Shown here piece by piece: positions 9,561 to 18,569 of a stretch of DNA of 64,000 nucleotides. The stretch spans positions 1 to 64,000 of the forward strand of contig JAEZCE010000086.1 of assembly GCA_023429995.1 (NCBI GenBank), read 5' to 3'. The position numbers and the translations under genes are program-made. Every line of letters begins with the position of its first letter. The first letter of the stretch is position 1. The notes below the pieces were generated by a model. That model ran no database searches. It was not told the origin of the DNA and saw only the letters and a program-made list of their open reading frames with translations. Origin of the DNA: Bacillota bacterium (GTDB lineage Bacteria > Bacillota > UBA4882 > UBA8346).

Positions 9561-12179
9561 ATGAAAAATCATTCGTTTCGTTATTTCCGGTTATTGCTCG
9601 GACTGTTGATTCTGTTAAGTGTTTTTTACTCCGCGGTGACATGGGCGGTAGATATTTATCCATTTCAAGATCCGGCGCTTCCTTTAGAAATCAGAGTAAG
9701 CGATTTGATGGCGCGCTTAACGCGGGATGAAAAAATCACTTTTTTCCATCAATGGATACCCGCCATACCCCGTTTGGGAATTCAGTCTTTCCGTACCGGC
9801 ACCGAGGCGCTGCATGGGATTGCCTGGTTGGGCGCGGCAACGGTATTCCCGCAGGCTACCGGATTTGGATGTACTTGGGATAGGGATTTGATAAAGCAAA
9901 TCGGTTCAGCGGTCGGGGATGAAGCGAGGGGATTTCATCGGCTCGATCCGGTGAAAAACGGGTTATCATTGTGGGCGCCGGTCGTTGATTTGGAAAGAGA
10001 TCCTAGAGCAGGCCGTTTTGAAGAGGGATATGGTGAAGATCCTTATTTAGTAGGCCAACTGGCCATCGCTTATTGCTTAGGCATTAAAGGCGAAGATCCC
10101 TTTTACTATAAAGCGATTCCGACGCTAAAACATTTTTATGCCTATAATCTTGAAGCCAACCGGGATACCTTTTCCGTGAACATCGATGAGCGGAACAAAA
10201 ACGAATATTATCTAAAATCATTTCAATATCCGGTTCAGGCCGGGGCTGCCAAATCATTAATGACTTCATATAATCTAATCCACGGAATCCCCAATACCGT
10301 GTCCCCGGAAATTAATACCCTGGTCAAGAATAAATGGGCCGGAGGGAAGGATTTCTTTGTGGTCACGGATGCTTATTCCCCAAGTAATTTGATTAATTCC
10401 CAACATTATTACAGTGACCCTGCTTATTCTCATGCCGGAATGATCAAAGCCGGAGTGGACAGCATGACCCAGGACGATGGTGATAACACCAATACCATTA
10501 CTCATATTAAAGACGCTCTGGCACTGGGATTGCTTACCATGGACGATATTGATAAAGGGGTCAAAAACATCTTGCGCGTGAGGTTTCATACGGGTGAGTT
10601 TGATATCGGGGGGAATAATCCCTATAAAAGTTTAGGCGCAGAGCAAATCGGTTGTGCTGAGCATGCTGCATTAGCTCTTAAGGCAGCCAGGGAACAACTG
10701 GTTCTTTTAAAGAATCATCACGAAATTTTGCCGTTCCATAAGAATCGTTTGAGAAAAATAGCTGTAATCGGGCCTTTAGCCGATCAGGTCTTAACTGATT
10801 TTTATTCGGCGCCTTTTCCTTATACTCGATCGGTCCTAGCGGGAATTCAAGCCAAGATCGGCCCGGATAAGATTATCTTTACCCGAGGAGTTGATCAAAT
10901 TGCCCTGAAATCGGTGGGAAATTCCCGGTATGTGACCGCTCCCGCAAGCGGCGGACAGTTAACGGCCACTGCTGCTGGGGTGGGAGTCAATGAAACGTTC
11001 GACCTATATGATTTCGGCTGGGGCCAATATCTTTTGCGCTCCCATGCCAATGATCGCTATCTCACCGGCAACGGCAATGGGAACGGGAATGTTTTCAACA
11101 CCGCGAATGCGCCCGGGGTTCAGAACAACAGCGTTGCGGCTCAGGAGTGGTTTACTTATCAAAACTTCAATTATCAGCTTCAGGCGGATGGAACCCGCTC
11201 ATTATATAATTATCAAGTCTCCCATTGGGATACCGGCCTTGACGGAGGAAAATACGTAACGGTGGATGCCGATGCCGGTTCCAATGCCGCATTGAATGCT
11301 ACCGGGGTCAGTGTTGGAGATAATGAAAAATTTCAGCCCGCTTTATTGGCGAGCGGTTTGACAGCGGCCGCTGACGCAGCCCGGGGAGCCGAAGCCGCGG
11401 TTGTGGTGGTGGGAAACGAGCCGATGTTGAATGGCAGGGAAACCTTAGACCGTCAAGAAATTACCCTTCCTCCGGCCCAAGAAGAGCTGATCCGGGAAGT
11501 GGCCGCGGTAAATCAAAACACCATTGTGGTGGTTGTTTCGAGCTATCCGATGGCAATCGGCAAGGTGGAAAATAACCCGCACGTAAAGGCGATCCTCTAT
11601 TCTTCCCACGGGGGACAAGAGGAAGGAACGGCGATTGCCGATGCCATTTTCGGCGATTACGCTCCAGCCGGCCGGTTGAATTCCACCTGGTACAGCTCGC
11701 TGAGTCAAATACCGGCTATTACTGATTTTGATATTATCAATGGCAAACGAACTTACATGTATTTTGAAGATAAACCTTTGTATCCTTTCGGTTATGGATT
11801 GACATACACCGGTTTTCAATATGGCAATCTGCGTCTGAGTTCCAGCGGGATGAAGAACTCCGGCCAGGTTACCGTCAGTGTCGAGGTCAAAAATACCGGA
11901 ACCGTGGCTAGCGACGAAGTGGTCCAGCTATATGTCAAAGAATTGCAACCCAAGGTAAAACGGCCCAGCAAAGAACTAAAAGGCTTTGACCGGATTTATT
12001 TGCTCCCTGGCGCCAGGCGAACCGTTAAATTCAATTTGCCGGCCCGGGAATTGGCATACTGGGACCAAAAACGGAGCGGTTTTTATGTGAATCCGGGTCA
12101 TTACCGTATTATGATCGGGCGTTCCTCAGCGGATATTCAATTGGATGCCGTTTTAAAGGTTTTTGAGAGTGAAAAGTAA
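9561..12179 (+). CDS. Exported GH3 beta-glycosidase with inserted beta-rich domain
   Basis: Predicted beta-glucosidase or beta-xylosidase acting outside the cytoplasm on plant oligosaccharides. A signal peptide spans residues 1-29. The GH3 TIM barrel follows; the nucleophile is D270 in FVVTDAY. The second alpha/beta domain begins near 365 and resumes after ~595; E627 in GRETLDR is a plausible acid/base. A C-terminal fibronectin type III-like domain covers ~780-865. Unusually, about 140 residues (450-595) interrupt the second domain: Gly/Asn/Thr-rich with GNSRYVTA, NDRYLTGN and GGKYVTVDA repeats, resembling a fascin-like/beta-trefoil sugar-binding module. The ribosome site AGGAGG is strong and a terminator follows. 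Substrate is inferred from neighbours only. Confidence 0.88.
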   Translation: MKNHSFRYFRLLLGLLILLSVFYSAVTWAVDIYPFQDPALPLEIRVSDLMARLTRDEKITFFHQWIPAIPRLGIQSFRTGTEALHGIAWLGAATVFPQATGFGCTWDRDLIKQIGSAVGDEARGFHRLDPVKNGLSLWAPVVDLERDPRAGRFEEGYGEDPYLVGQLAIAYCLGIKGEDPFYYKAIPTLKHFYAYNLEANRDTFSVNIDERNKNEYYLKSFQYPVQAGAAKSLMTSYNLIHGIPNTVSPEINTLVKNKWAGGKDFFVVTDAYSPSNLINSQHYYSDPAYSHAGMIKAGVDSMTQDDGDNTNTITHIKDALALGLLTMDDIDKGVKNILRVRFHTGEFDIGGNNPYKSLGAEQIGCAEHAALALKAAREQLVLLKNHHEILPFHKNRLRKIAVIGPLADQVLTDFYSAPFPYTRSVLAGIQAKIGPDKIIFTRGVDQIALKSVGNSRYVTAPASGGQLTATAAGVGVNETFDLYDFGWGQYLLRSHANDRYLTGNGNGNGNVFNTANAPGVQNNSVAAQEWFTYQNFNYQLQADGTRSLYNYQVSHWDTGLDGGKYVTVDADAGSNAALNATGVSVGDNEKFQPALLASGLTAAADAARGAEAAVVVVGNEPMLNGRETLDRQEITLPPAQEELIREVAAVNQNTIVVVVSSYPMAIGKVENNPHVKAILYSSHGGQEEGTAIADAIFGDYAPAGRLNSTWYSSLSQIPAITDFDIINGKRTYMYFEDKPLYPFGYGLTYTGFQYGNLRLSSSGMKNSGQVTVSVEVKNTGTVASDEVVQLYVKELQPKVKRPSKELKGFDRIYLLPGARRTVKFNLPARELAYWDQKRSGFYVNPGHYRIMIGRSSADIQLDAVLKVFESEK

Positions 12180-12202
12180 ATCCGACGACCAGTAACAGTA
12201 TG

Positions 12203-12236
12203 AAAAAGAGCCTCTATAAATCGAGACTCTTTTTTA
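12203..12236 (+). terminator. Rho-independent terminator after the GH3 gene
   Basis: A 12-bp stem (12203-12214 with 12223-12234, one mismatch) with an 8-nt loop and a T-rich right arm lies 23 bp after the GH3 stop. The A-rich left arm means it may also stop transcription from the minus strand. Confidence 0.75.
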
Positions 12237-12299
12237 TAAAAACTTATTTGATGTTTAATTTATTTCCGATATTGCAAATCCTTTCATGATGCTTTTTGT

Positions 12300-12785
12300 T
12301 TATAGCCGGGTTGAAGGTAATTTAGGCAAATAATACCGATACACCCAGGCGGAGAAGGTAAACCATGGAATAAAGACAGTTAGGGTAATTGCCGCCCCTC
12401 GCAAAAATCCATGATGGTATTGAAAATAACCTAAGTTCTGCTCTACAAATCCCACCAACACCGCAAATCCGCTAAAGGCTATGATATAGGGAATCAAGAA
12501 TTCCATCCGGACCGGCAGAAAATAGAAGAAGATCATCCAGGTAAAAGTAAAAGCCAAAGGAACAAAAATCGGAATTCCCAAGACCACTAACGGCCCTGGC
12601 TGATAAGAAAATTCACCGAATAGTTTCCCGATAAAAAGTATCGTAACAATATCCACTAACCCGCCTAAAACAAAACCAAACAGGAAAAATTTTTTATAAT
12701 CTTTCCGAGGTATGAAAACTATGGTCGGTATGGCAAAAAGAAGCGCTAATCCCGGCCAGAATATAAGCTCTTTGTTGATAGTCAA
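12300..12785 (-). CDS. Small integral membrane protein of unknown function
   Basis: The 161-residue protein consists almost entirely of five or six hydrophobic helices with short charged loops (PRKDYKK, QNLGYFQYHHG). It resembles the many uncharacterised ~160-residue polytopic membrane proteins of Firmicutes, but I recognise no named family with certainty. The start is TTG (ACTATC follows), preceded by GGTGATGGAGA; the ATG at 12792 is in another frame. It is transcribed against both neighbours, so no operon partner suggests a role. Confidence 0.65.
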   Translation of the reverse strand: MTINKELIFWPGLALLFAIPTIVFIPRKDYKKFFLFGFVLGGLVDIVTILFIGKLFGEFSYQPGPLVVLGIPIFVPLAFTFTWMIFFYFLPVRMEFLIPYIIAFSGFAVLVGFVEQNLGYFQYHHGFLRGAAITLTVFIPWFTFSAWVYRYYLPKLPSTRL

Positions 12786-12950
12786 TCTCCATCACCGTTC
12801 TCTTTTTCTTGGGGATATTCTATTGTTTCTCGGCGAATCGGGAATCATGTAAAAATCTAGCATATCCTAAGAAGATATACTTGAGTCAAGGCGCCGGCTT
12901 TTTTCCGGAAAGTCCTTTTAAAAAATCATAGGATAATCAAAGAAAATCTA

Positions 12951-12978
12951 TTGAAGCCGGATGAGATTGAAGTAAAAT
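12951..12978 (+). promoter_or_regulatory. Candidate sigma-A promoter of the GH43 gene
   Basis: TTGAAG (12951-12956), a 16-bp spacer and TAAAAT (12973-12978) lie about 48 bp before the ATG at 13026. It is the best sigma-A-like match in this spacer. The ribosome site GAAAGGG follows at 13010-13016. Confidence 0.4.
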
Positions 12979-13025
12979 AAAATTACAATTATTGGAAAAT
13001 AATAAAAAAAGAAAGGGTGTAGAAA

Positions 13026-14399
13026 ATGAAACGTTTTGCGAAACCTCATCTTCCAATCAAAAGCAAAAGCCTGATCGTGGTTTTTTTGGTGTCGATTTTT
13101 ATTTCGGCCGTTGCCTTTGCGCAAGCGGACAACCCCCTTCTCACCGGTGTTTATACGGCAGATGCCAATCCGTATGTTTATAATGGCCGCTTTTATATTG
13201 TCTGCGGCCAAGATCAGGCCAATTCGACAGCCTTTAATATGTATGCCTGGCGGCTGATGTCTTCCGCCGACATGAATACCTGGACGGATCACGGGGTGAT
13301 TGCCAAACCTGCAGATTATAGCTGGATGCCTGGCAACCGGGCTTGGGCGTCAACCATTATCCATCGTAATAATCAATTTTATTTTTACATCGCTACCGAT
13401 TACGCGGTGGGAGTCTTGACCGCAAGCAGTATTGCCGGTCCCTATACCGACCCCCTCGGGAAAGCGCTCATCGACAAGAATACGCCGGGACATGCGGCGC
13501 GGGATATTGATCCCTGTGTCTTTGTGGATGACGATGGACAAGCCTATCTGTTCTGGGGCGGCGACGGTAATTGCCGTTATGTCAGACTCAATAGCGATAT
13601 GATTTCCCTTGCCGGCAGTGTGATGGATGTCCCCGGTCTAACCGGAAGCGGATACACTTACCTGGAAGCCCCCTTCATATTTAAAACCAACGGAACTTAT
13701 TTTCTGATGTATGCCGATTCGCCCTGGCCTTCGAAAATTCACTATGCCACCGCCGGTAGTATCAGCGGCCCCTGGACCCACCGCGGGGTCATCGGCAGCG
13801 CCACCGGGACCGGTACCAATCATGAGGGAGCCGCTTATTTCAATAATCAATGGTGGTACACGTACCATACGGAGGAATTATCCAATGGCAATCCATATAG
13901 CCGCTCTGTCTGCGTTGATAAAATGTATATTGCCGGCAGCGTTATTTTGCCGATACCCTACAGTTCATTTTGGATGAACGGTGGGACTTCATACTGTAAA
14001 ATCATCAATCGTTCAACCGGAAAATGTCTGGACAACATGGGTTCTGCCTCGGACGGCGCCAATGTATGTCAATACGCCGGTGGGTCCAGTTATAATCAAC
14101 AGTGGAAACTGGCGGATGCCGGCAGTGGATATTTCAAATTTGCCTGCCGTACCGGTGGCAAATATTTGGATGGGATGGGCCGCGCCTCCACCGGTTCTAA
14201 TGTGGCCCAATACACCAGCAGTAGCAGCAATAACCAGCAATGGCAGATCGTCGATGCCGGCGGCGGTTACGTAAAAATCATTAACCGGGCGACTGGATTA
14301 TATTTGGATTCTATGGGACTGACCAGTGATGGCTCAGTAGTCGGCCAATATACCGGAAGTTCCAGTTATAACCAGCAATGGCGGATTGTCGCTCTGTAA
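13026..14399 (+). CDS. Exported GH43 glycosidase with C-terminal ricin-type lectin domain
   Basis: Predicted arabinofuranosidase or beta-xylosidase on hemicellulose. A signal peptide with a long basic N-region ends near residue 32 (AVAFAQA). The five-bladed GH43 domain carries the three expected carboxylates: base D46 in TADANPY, modulator D162 in RDIDPCVF and acid E214 in YLEAPFIF. From ~323 a ricin B/CBM13 beta-trefoil follows, with three tandem ~47-residue repeats each containing YLD or CLD plus MG and ending in QQW. The lectin domain probably tethers the enzyme to polysaccharide. The gene is monocistronic. The exact linkage is not predictable from sequence. Confidence 0.88.
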   Translation: MKRFAKPHLPIKSKSLIVVFLVSIFISAVAFAQADNPLLTGVYTADANPYVYNGRFYIVCGQDQANSTAFNMYAWRLMSSADMNTWTDHGVIAKPADYSWMPGNRAWASTIIHRNNQFYFYIATDYAVGVLTASSIAGPYTDPLGKALIDKNTPGHAARDIDPCVFVDDDGQAYLFWGGDGNCRYVRLNSDMISLAGSVMDVPGLTGSGYTYLEAPFIFKTNGTYFLMYADSPWPSKIHYATAGSISGPWTHRGVIGSATGTGTNHEGAAYFNNQWWYTYHTEELSNGNPYSRSVCVDKMYIAGSVILPIPYSSFWMNGGTSYCKIINRSTGKCLDNMGSASDGANVCQYAGGSSYNQQWKLADAGSGYFKFACRTGGKYLDGMGRASTGSNVAQYTSSSSNNQQWQIVDAGGGYVKIINRATGLYLDSMGLTSDGSVVGQYTGSSSYNQQWRIVAL

Positions 14400-14772
14400 T
14401 ATTTTCGATATTCCCTTCAACCGGAAGCTTCTCGCCTGGTCCCTGGATTTGCCGGGCCATCGCCAACGATTGATGCTAAACTCCAGGGACCGGTAGACAC
14501 AGGGCGGAGCTATTTCCGCCATTTCTGATTTGACCCAAGATAAGCCGTAACGAAAAATTGGCGGGCAAAACTGCAATGGTTTTCCCGCCGTTTTTAAAAT
14601 AACCGCCATTGACACCGGATACCGATTTGATCAACCCCGCCTTTACCAATGGGGTTATTTGATAATCTCGATAATATTTTATATAATTAGAATCAATCGA
14701 AGTAAACCACTTCCATAGCACCGAAAGAATTATTTCACAGGAAAACCAATGTTTAAAGAAGGTTGAACTTCC
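14400..14772. other. Intergenic region with long-loop inverted repeat
   Basis: A perfect 10-bp inverted repeat, ggtccctgga (14438-14447) and its complement (14482-14491), is separated by 34 bp. It could act in termination after the GH43 gene but lacks a T-run. The minus-strand open frames here have no supporting signals. The downstream GH gene has GAAGG (14758-14762) as ribosome site. Confidence 0.4.
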
Positions 14773-17415
14773 ATGCACAAAATACTGTTGTGGTCGGTTT
14801 TAGCCGTATCCCTGCCGTTTGCCTCGCCTTATCCGGACGCTATCACCTGGGATCATCACTTGGATTATCCGAAAAAGGGTTCTCCCGTCAATGTCAGTTC
14901 CCTTAATGACTATAGTATGGATCGTAATGGCCGGGTTTTTATTAAAAACGGACATTTTTGGACCCGCCAGGGCCGAATCAATTTCTTTGGGACCAACCTA
15001 ACCTTTGACGCCTGTTTTCCGGATAAGGAATTGGCGGAGAAGCTCGCTGCCCAGCTGGGAGCTTTGGGTATCAATATCGTACGGCTGCACCATATGGATA
15101 ACCGTGATATCTGGGGACAATATGTCAAGGACTTCAGCCAACTCGATCCTGAATCATTAAAAAGATTGGATTATTTGATTTTTTGCCTGAAGCGGCAAGG
15201 GATATATATCGATCTCAATCTCCATGTTTCATGGCAATATACCACCGATAAAAATGACCCCCTCTATCATCTGGTTCGGGAACAGAAGGCTTTTAAATAT
15301 GCAAAGGGACTCGATACTTTCGTGCCCGAGCTTGTCAATAAGCAAAAAATGTACGCTTCTTCCATTCTGAATCACCGAAATTTTTATACGGGGTTTGCCT
15401 ATAAAGATGATCCTGTAACGGCAATGGTGGAAATCAATAACGAAAATAGTTTTTACCGCAATATGATCGTCCAGGACGGAATCGATTTGATCCCGGAAAA
15501 ATACCATCAAATCCTGGACAACAATTTTCAAAAATTTTTATTCCAAAAATATCACGGTGTAACCCGGCTCCGGAAAGCGTGGAGTGTAACAAATAACGAT
15601 CCCAAACCCATTGAAATTCCCGACGTATCACTGTTGGATACCCGGCATAACTGGAAAGTCCAGATTAGCGATGCCCAAAAAGGGACCATTACCTTTCAAG
15701 ATGACGGGGCCGTGGTTCATTTAAATGATTTGGCGAAAAACCACTTTTTTCAATTTTATCGCACCGGTCTTTCCTTTAAAAAAGGCCAGGACTATACCTT
15801 GATCTTTGAGGTCGCCGGTAAAAGAGGCGCTTCATTTGGAATTAATTCTATGCGTCAGGCAGCGCCTTATGAAAACGCGGGACTGCATAAACAAATCCAT
15901 TTAAAGAATGATGGCGCCCAGAAATTTGTAATCACTTTTACTTCCCTGGAAGATCTTGACCATCTGGGGCGAATAACCTTCACGAACTTTGATAACTGTT
16001 CCGAGGTGGTAATTGATGAAGTTAGGCTTTATGAGGGAAAGTATCAGCTTGACCCGCTTAAAAATGTGACTGCCTATACCGGCCTTGCCATTCCCCAGCT
16101 CATTAATTTTCGAGCCTATCCGGAAGCATACCAAAATGACCTGGTTGCCTTTTTCCGTCAAACTGAAATCGATTACTGGTCCGGGATGGTTGATTTTTTG
16201 AAAAAAGATATCGGTGTGAAAATACCGATTACCGGAACGCAGATTGATTATAGTTTTCCCGAGTTGGCAAAGATCTACGATTACGTCGATATTCATGCCT
16301 ACTGGCAACACCCGTCATTTCCCGGAAAGCCTTGGGATCGGAAAGATTATTACGTTCGAAATCTATCCATGGTGGCTTCACCGAAAACCAACTTCGATAA
16401 AATCGCTATGTGCCGTATAAAAGGGAAACCCTTTACCGTCAGTGAGTATAATCATCCTTTTCCCAATCTGCATACCACGGAAACCCCTACGATGCTGGCA
16501 GTGGTTTCGAAGCTCCAAGATTATGACGGGGTTTTTAGTTTCAATTATCTCAATCATCAAGATATCGATCCCCCAAGTTACTTCAGTCATTATACCAAGA
16601 TTGCCTGTAAAGCCGTATATCCGGTGGCGGCCACAATTTTTCGAGATCCCCATCGTAACGTGCTGCCCGAAGAAATAATCTGGCCGCTTGGTGAAAATGA
16701 GACTTTCAATGCGATGAAGTCTCTTAAATCCATTACCAATCCGTATCTGAACGAACTCGCCAGCCGGCGGGAAGGGATATTCGATTTATTCAAAACCAAA
16801 CGCATCGCTTTGCAGTTGGTGTCCAAAGGTAAAACGGATTTCTCCGCCATTCAGTTCAGGGGTAAAGGCATGGACCCTGTTTTTCATTGGGAAAATTCGG
16901 CGGCTGATTATCAACAGGATTATTTTAAATATGATGTGGAAAACGCTATAGTCTATATTGGTTGGAATGTTTCCGGCAGCTATGACTTTAAGAATGTTAC
17001 CCTTAAGGTGATGAATGGCAGGGATCATTATTTTCAGTTCACGATGGTGAATGTAAACGGCCCCATCGGGGGGAAGGGCCGTTATATCGTGACCTTGAAC
17101 GGGCGGGAGTTTTACACGAATATGGATTATGATGATTATGAAACCAGGATGAAAGTAGATCCCTCCAAAGACATATACGGTATCAAGATGATGGTCATCC
17201 CTACCGCCAAACGGAACGAGGAACTCATTGAAAATTTTAAAGCCGGTTTAAGTATGAGGCTGTTAAAACCTTATCCATCGATTAAAGTAAGCACAATCAA
17301 CCCATGGGGAGAACCGGTTAAGAATATTCCTTTTACAATGAAGAATAATGAATTGCTGATTCCTCTAAACCAGGAGGACCAAACGATAATTTATTCGATT
17401 GAAGTCGGTGAATAA
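14773..17415 (+). CDS. Exported clan GH-A glycoside hydrolase with CBM-like insertion
   Basis: A large (880-residue) secreted glycosidase. Residues 1-18 form a short signal peptide. The catalytic domain opens with RINFFGTNLTFDACFP and LGINIVRLHHMDN, typical of clan GH-A barrels (GH5-like). The acid/base is E224 in VEINNEN and the nucleophile is probably E558 in FTVSEYNHP. Between these, residues ~290-425 form a beta-sandwich module resembling CBM4/9 (WKVQISDAQKGTITF ... VVIDEVRLYEG), so the binding module is inserted inside the barrel. About 250 further residues have no recognised domain. The exact GH family and substrate (cellulose, mannan or galactan) are uncertain; neighbours suggest plant polysaccharide. 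Confidence 0.75.
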   Translation: MHKILLWSVLAVSLPFASPYPDAITWDHHLDYPKKGSPVNVSSLNDYSMDRNGRVFIKNGHFWTRQGRINFFGTNLTFDACFPDKELAEKLAAQLGALGINIVRLHHMDNRDIWGQYVKDFSQLDPESLKRLDYLIFCLKRQGIYIDLNLHVSWQYTTDKNDPLYHLVREQKAFKYAKGLDTFVPELVNKQKMYASSILNHRNFYTGFAYKDDPVTAMVEINNENSFYRNMIVQDGIDLIPEKYHQILDNNFQKFLFQKYHGVTRLRKAWSVTNNDPKPIEIPDVSLLDTRHNWKVQISDAQKGTITFQDDGAVVHLNDLAKNHFFQFYRTGLSFKKGQDYTLIFEVAGKRGASFGINSMRQAAPYENAGLHKQIHLKNDGAQKFVITFTSLEDLDHLGRITFTNFDNCSEVVIDEVRLYEGKYQLDPLKNVTAYTGLAIPQLINFRAYPEAYQNDLVAFFRQTEIDYWSGMVDFLKKDIGVKIPITGTQIDYSFPELAKIYDYVDIHAYWQHPSFPGKPWDRKDYYVRNLSMVASPKTNFDKIAMCRIKGKPFTVSEYNHPFPNLHTTETPTMLAVVSKLQDYDGVFSFNYLNHQDIDPPSYFSHYTKIACKAVYPVAATIFRDPHRNVLPEEIIWPLGENETFNAMKSLKSITNPYLNELASRREGIFDLFKTKRIALQLVSKGKTDFSAIQFRGKGMDPVFHWENSAADYQQDYFKYDVENAIVYIGWNVSGSYDFKNVTLKVMNGRDHYFQFTMVNVNGPIGGKGRYIVTLNGREFYTNMDYDDYETRMKVDPSKDIYGIKMMVIPTAKRNEELIENFKAGLSMRLLKPYPSIKVSTINPWGEPVKNIPFTMKNNELLIPLNQEDQTIIYSIEVGE

Positions 17416-17423
17416 GGCCTTCT

Positions 17424-18560
17424 TTATGACAACCTCGATTGATAATCTTCATAGCCAAACCGCCGCACGATTTGGATACCATCGGTCTCATTATAGCGGA
17501 CAATGGCCGGCAAGTTGACCCCATTGAAGGTATTGTTTTTAACCATCGAATAATGGGCCATATCACAGAATGTCAGTCTGTCTCCGGGTTTTAAAGGCTG
17601 TTTGAAAGAATAGTCGCCGATAATATCCCCCGCCAGACAGGTAGGTCCTCCCAGCCGGTAAGTATGCCCATATTCACCTGGTTTTCCGGCATCAATAATT
17701 TCAGGCCGATAAGGCATTTCCAGGACATCCGGCATATGGCAGGCGGCTGAAGTATCCAAGATGGCGATATCCATCCCGTTATGAACGATATCCAGAACCG
17801 AGGCAACCAAAAATCCGGTATGGAGAGCCACCGCCTCGCCTGGCTCCAGATAGACCTCCACTCCGTACTTGTCCTTAAAAAACATGATTGAACGGACCAG
17901 GGTATCCAGATCATAATCGGGCCTGGTGATATGATGCCCGCCGCCAAAATTCAACCACTTCATTTCGGGAAGGAAAGCGCCGAATTTTTGGTCCACCACT
18001 TGAATGGTGCGTTCCAGCGTGTCCGAGTTTTGTTCGCACATGGTGTGAAAGTGCAGCCCACTAAGGCCTTCCAGGGCTTCCGGCTGAAAATTGCTCCGGG
18101 TGACCCCCAGTCTGGAATATTGATAGCAGGGATTATAAATCGGCGTCTCAATTTCCGAATACTCCGGATTGATACGCATCCCGCAGCTAATCTCGGTGGA
18201 CCCGTTTTTCACTTTATCCTTGTAATGAAGCCATTGGTTAAACGAATTGAAGACAATATGATCGCAATAGCGCACCAATTCATCAAATTCCGCCTCTACA
18301 TAAGCAGGGGCATAGACGTGAACCTCGCGGCCCATTTTTTCAAATCCAAGGCGCGCTTCAAACAATGAGCTGGCGGTGATGCCTTTCAAGTATTGAGATA
18401 TTAACGGAAAGACTGAGAACATGGAGAATCCTTTTAGCGCCAACAGGATTTTACATCCGGTACGGCGCTGGACAGAGTCGAGGATTTCCAAATTTTTGCG
18501 CAGCAATCTTTCATCCACAATATAGCAGGGTGAAGGGAGTAAATTCAAATCAAGATCCAT
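17424..18560 (-). CDS. nspC: Carboxynorspermidine/carboxyspermidine decarboxylase
   Basis: PLP enzyme of the alanine-racemase fold that decarboxylates carboxyspermidine (or carboxynorspermidine) to the triamine. The Schiff-base lysine is K43 in ALKGFS. Further family marks are LHFHTMCEQ, LNFGGGHHIT, EPGEAVALHTGFL, GPTCLAGD and a C-terminal FNGVNLPAI. At 378 residues it is full length. The ribosome site GAGG lies 8 bp from ATG. It starts nine bases after the stop of the dehydrogenase gene, so the two steps form one operon. This alternative polyamine route replaces S-adenosylmethionine-dependent spermidine synthase. Confidence 0.93.
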   Translation of the reverse strand: MDLDLNLLPSPCYIVDERLLRKNLEILDSVQRRTGCKILLALKGFSMFSVFPLISQYLKGITASSLFEARLGFEKMGREVHVYAPAYVEAEFDELVRYCDHIVFNSFNQWLHYKDKVKNGSTEISCGMRINPEYSEIETPIYNPCYQYSRLGVTRSNFQPEALEGLSGLHFHTMCEQNSDTLERTIQVVDQKFGAFLPEMKWLNFGGGHHITRPDYDLDTLVRSIMFFKDKYGVEVYLEPGEAVALHTGFLVASVLDIVHNGMDIAILDTSAACHMPDVLEMPYRPEIIDAGKPGEYGHTYRLGGPTCLAGDIIGDYSFKQPLKPGDRLTFCDMAHYSMVKNNTFNGVNLPAIVRYNETDGIQIVRRFGYEDYQSRLS

Positions 18561-18569
18561 CGTTTTACC

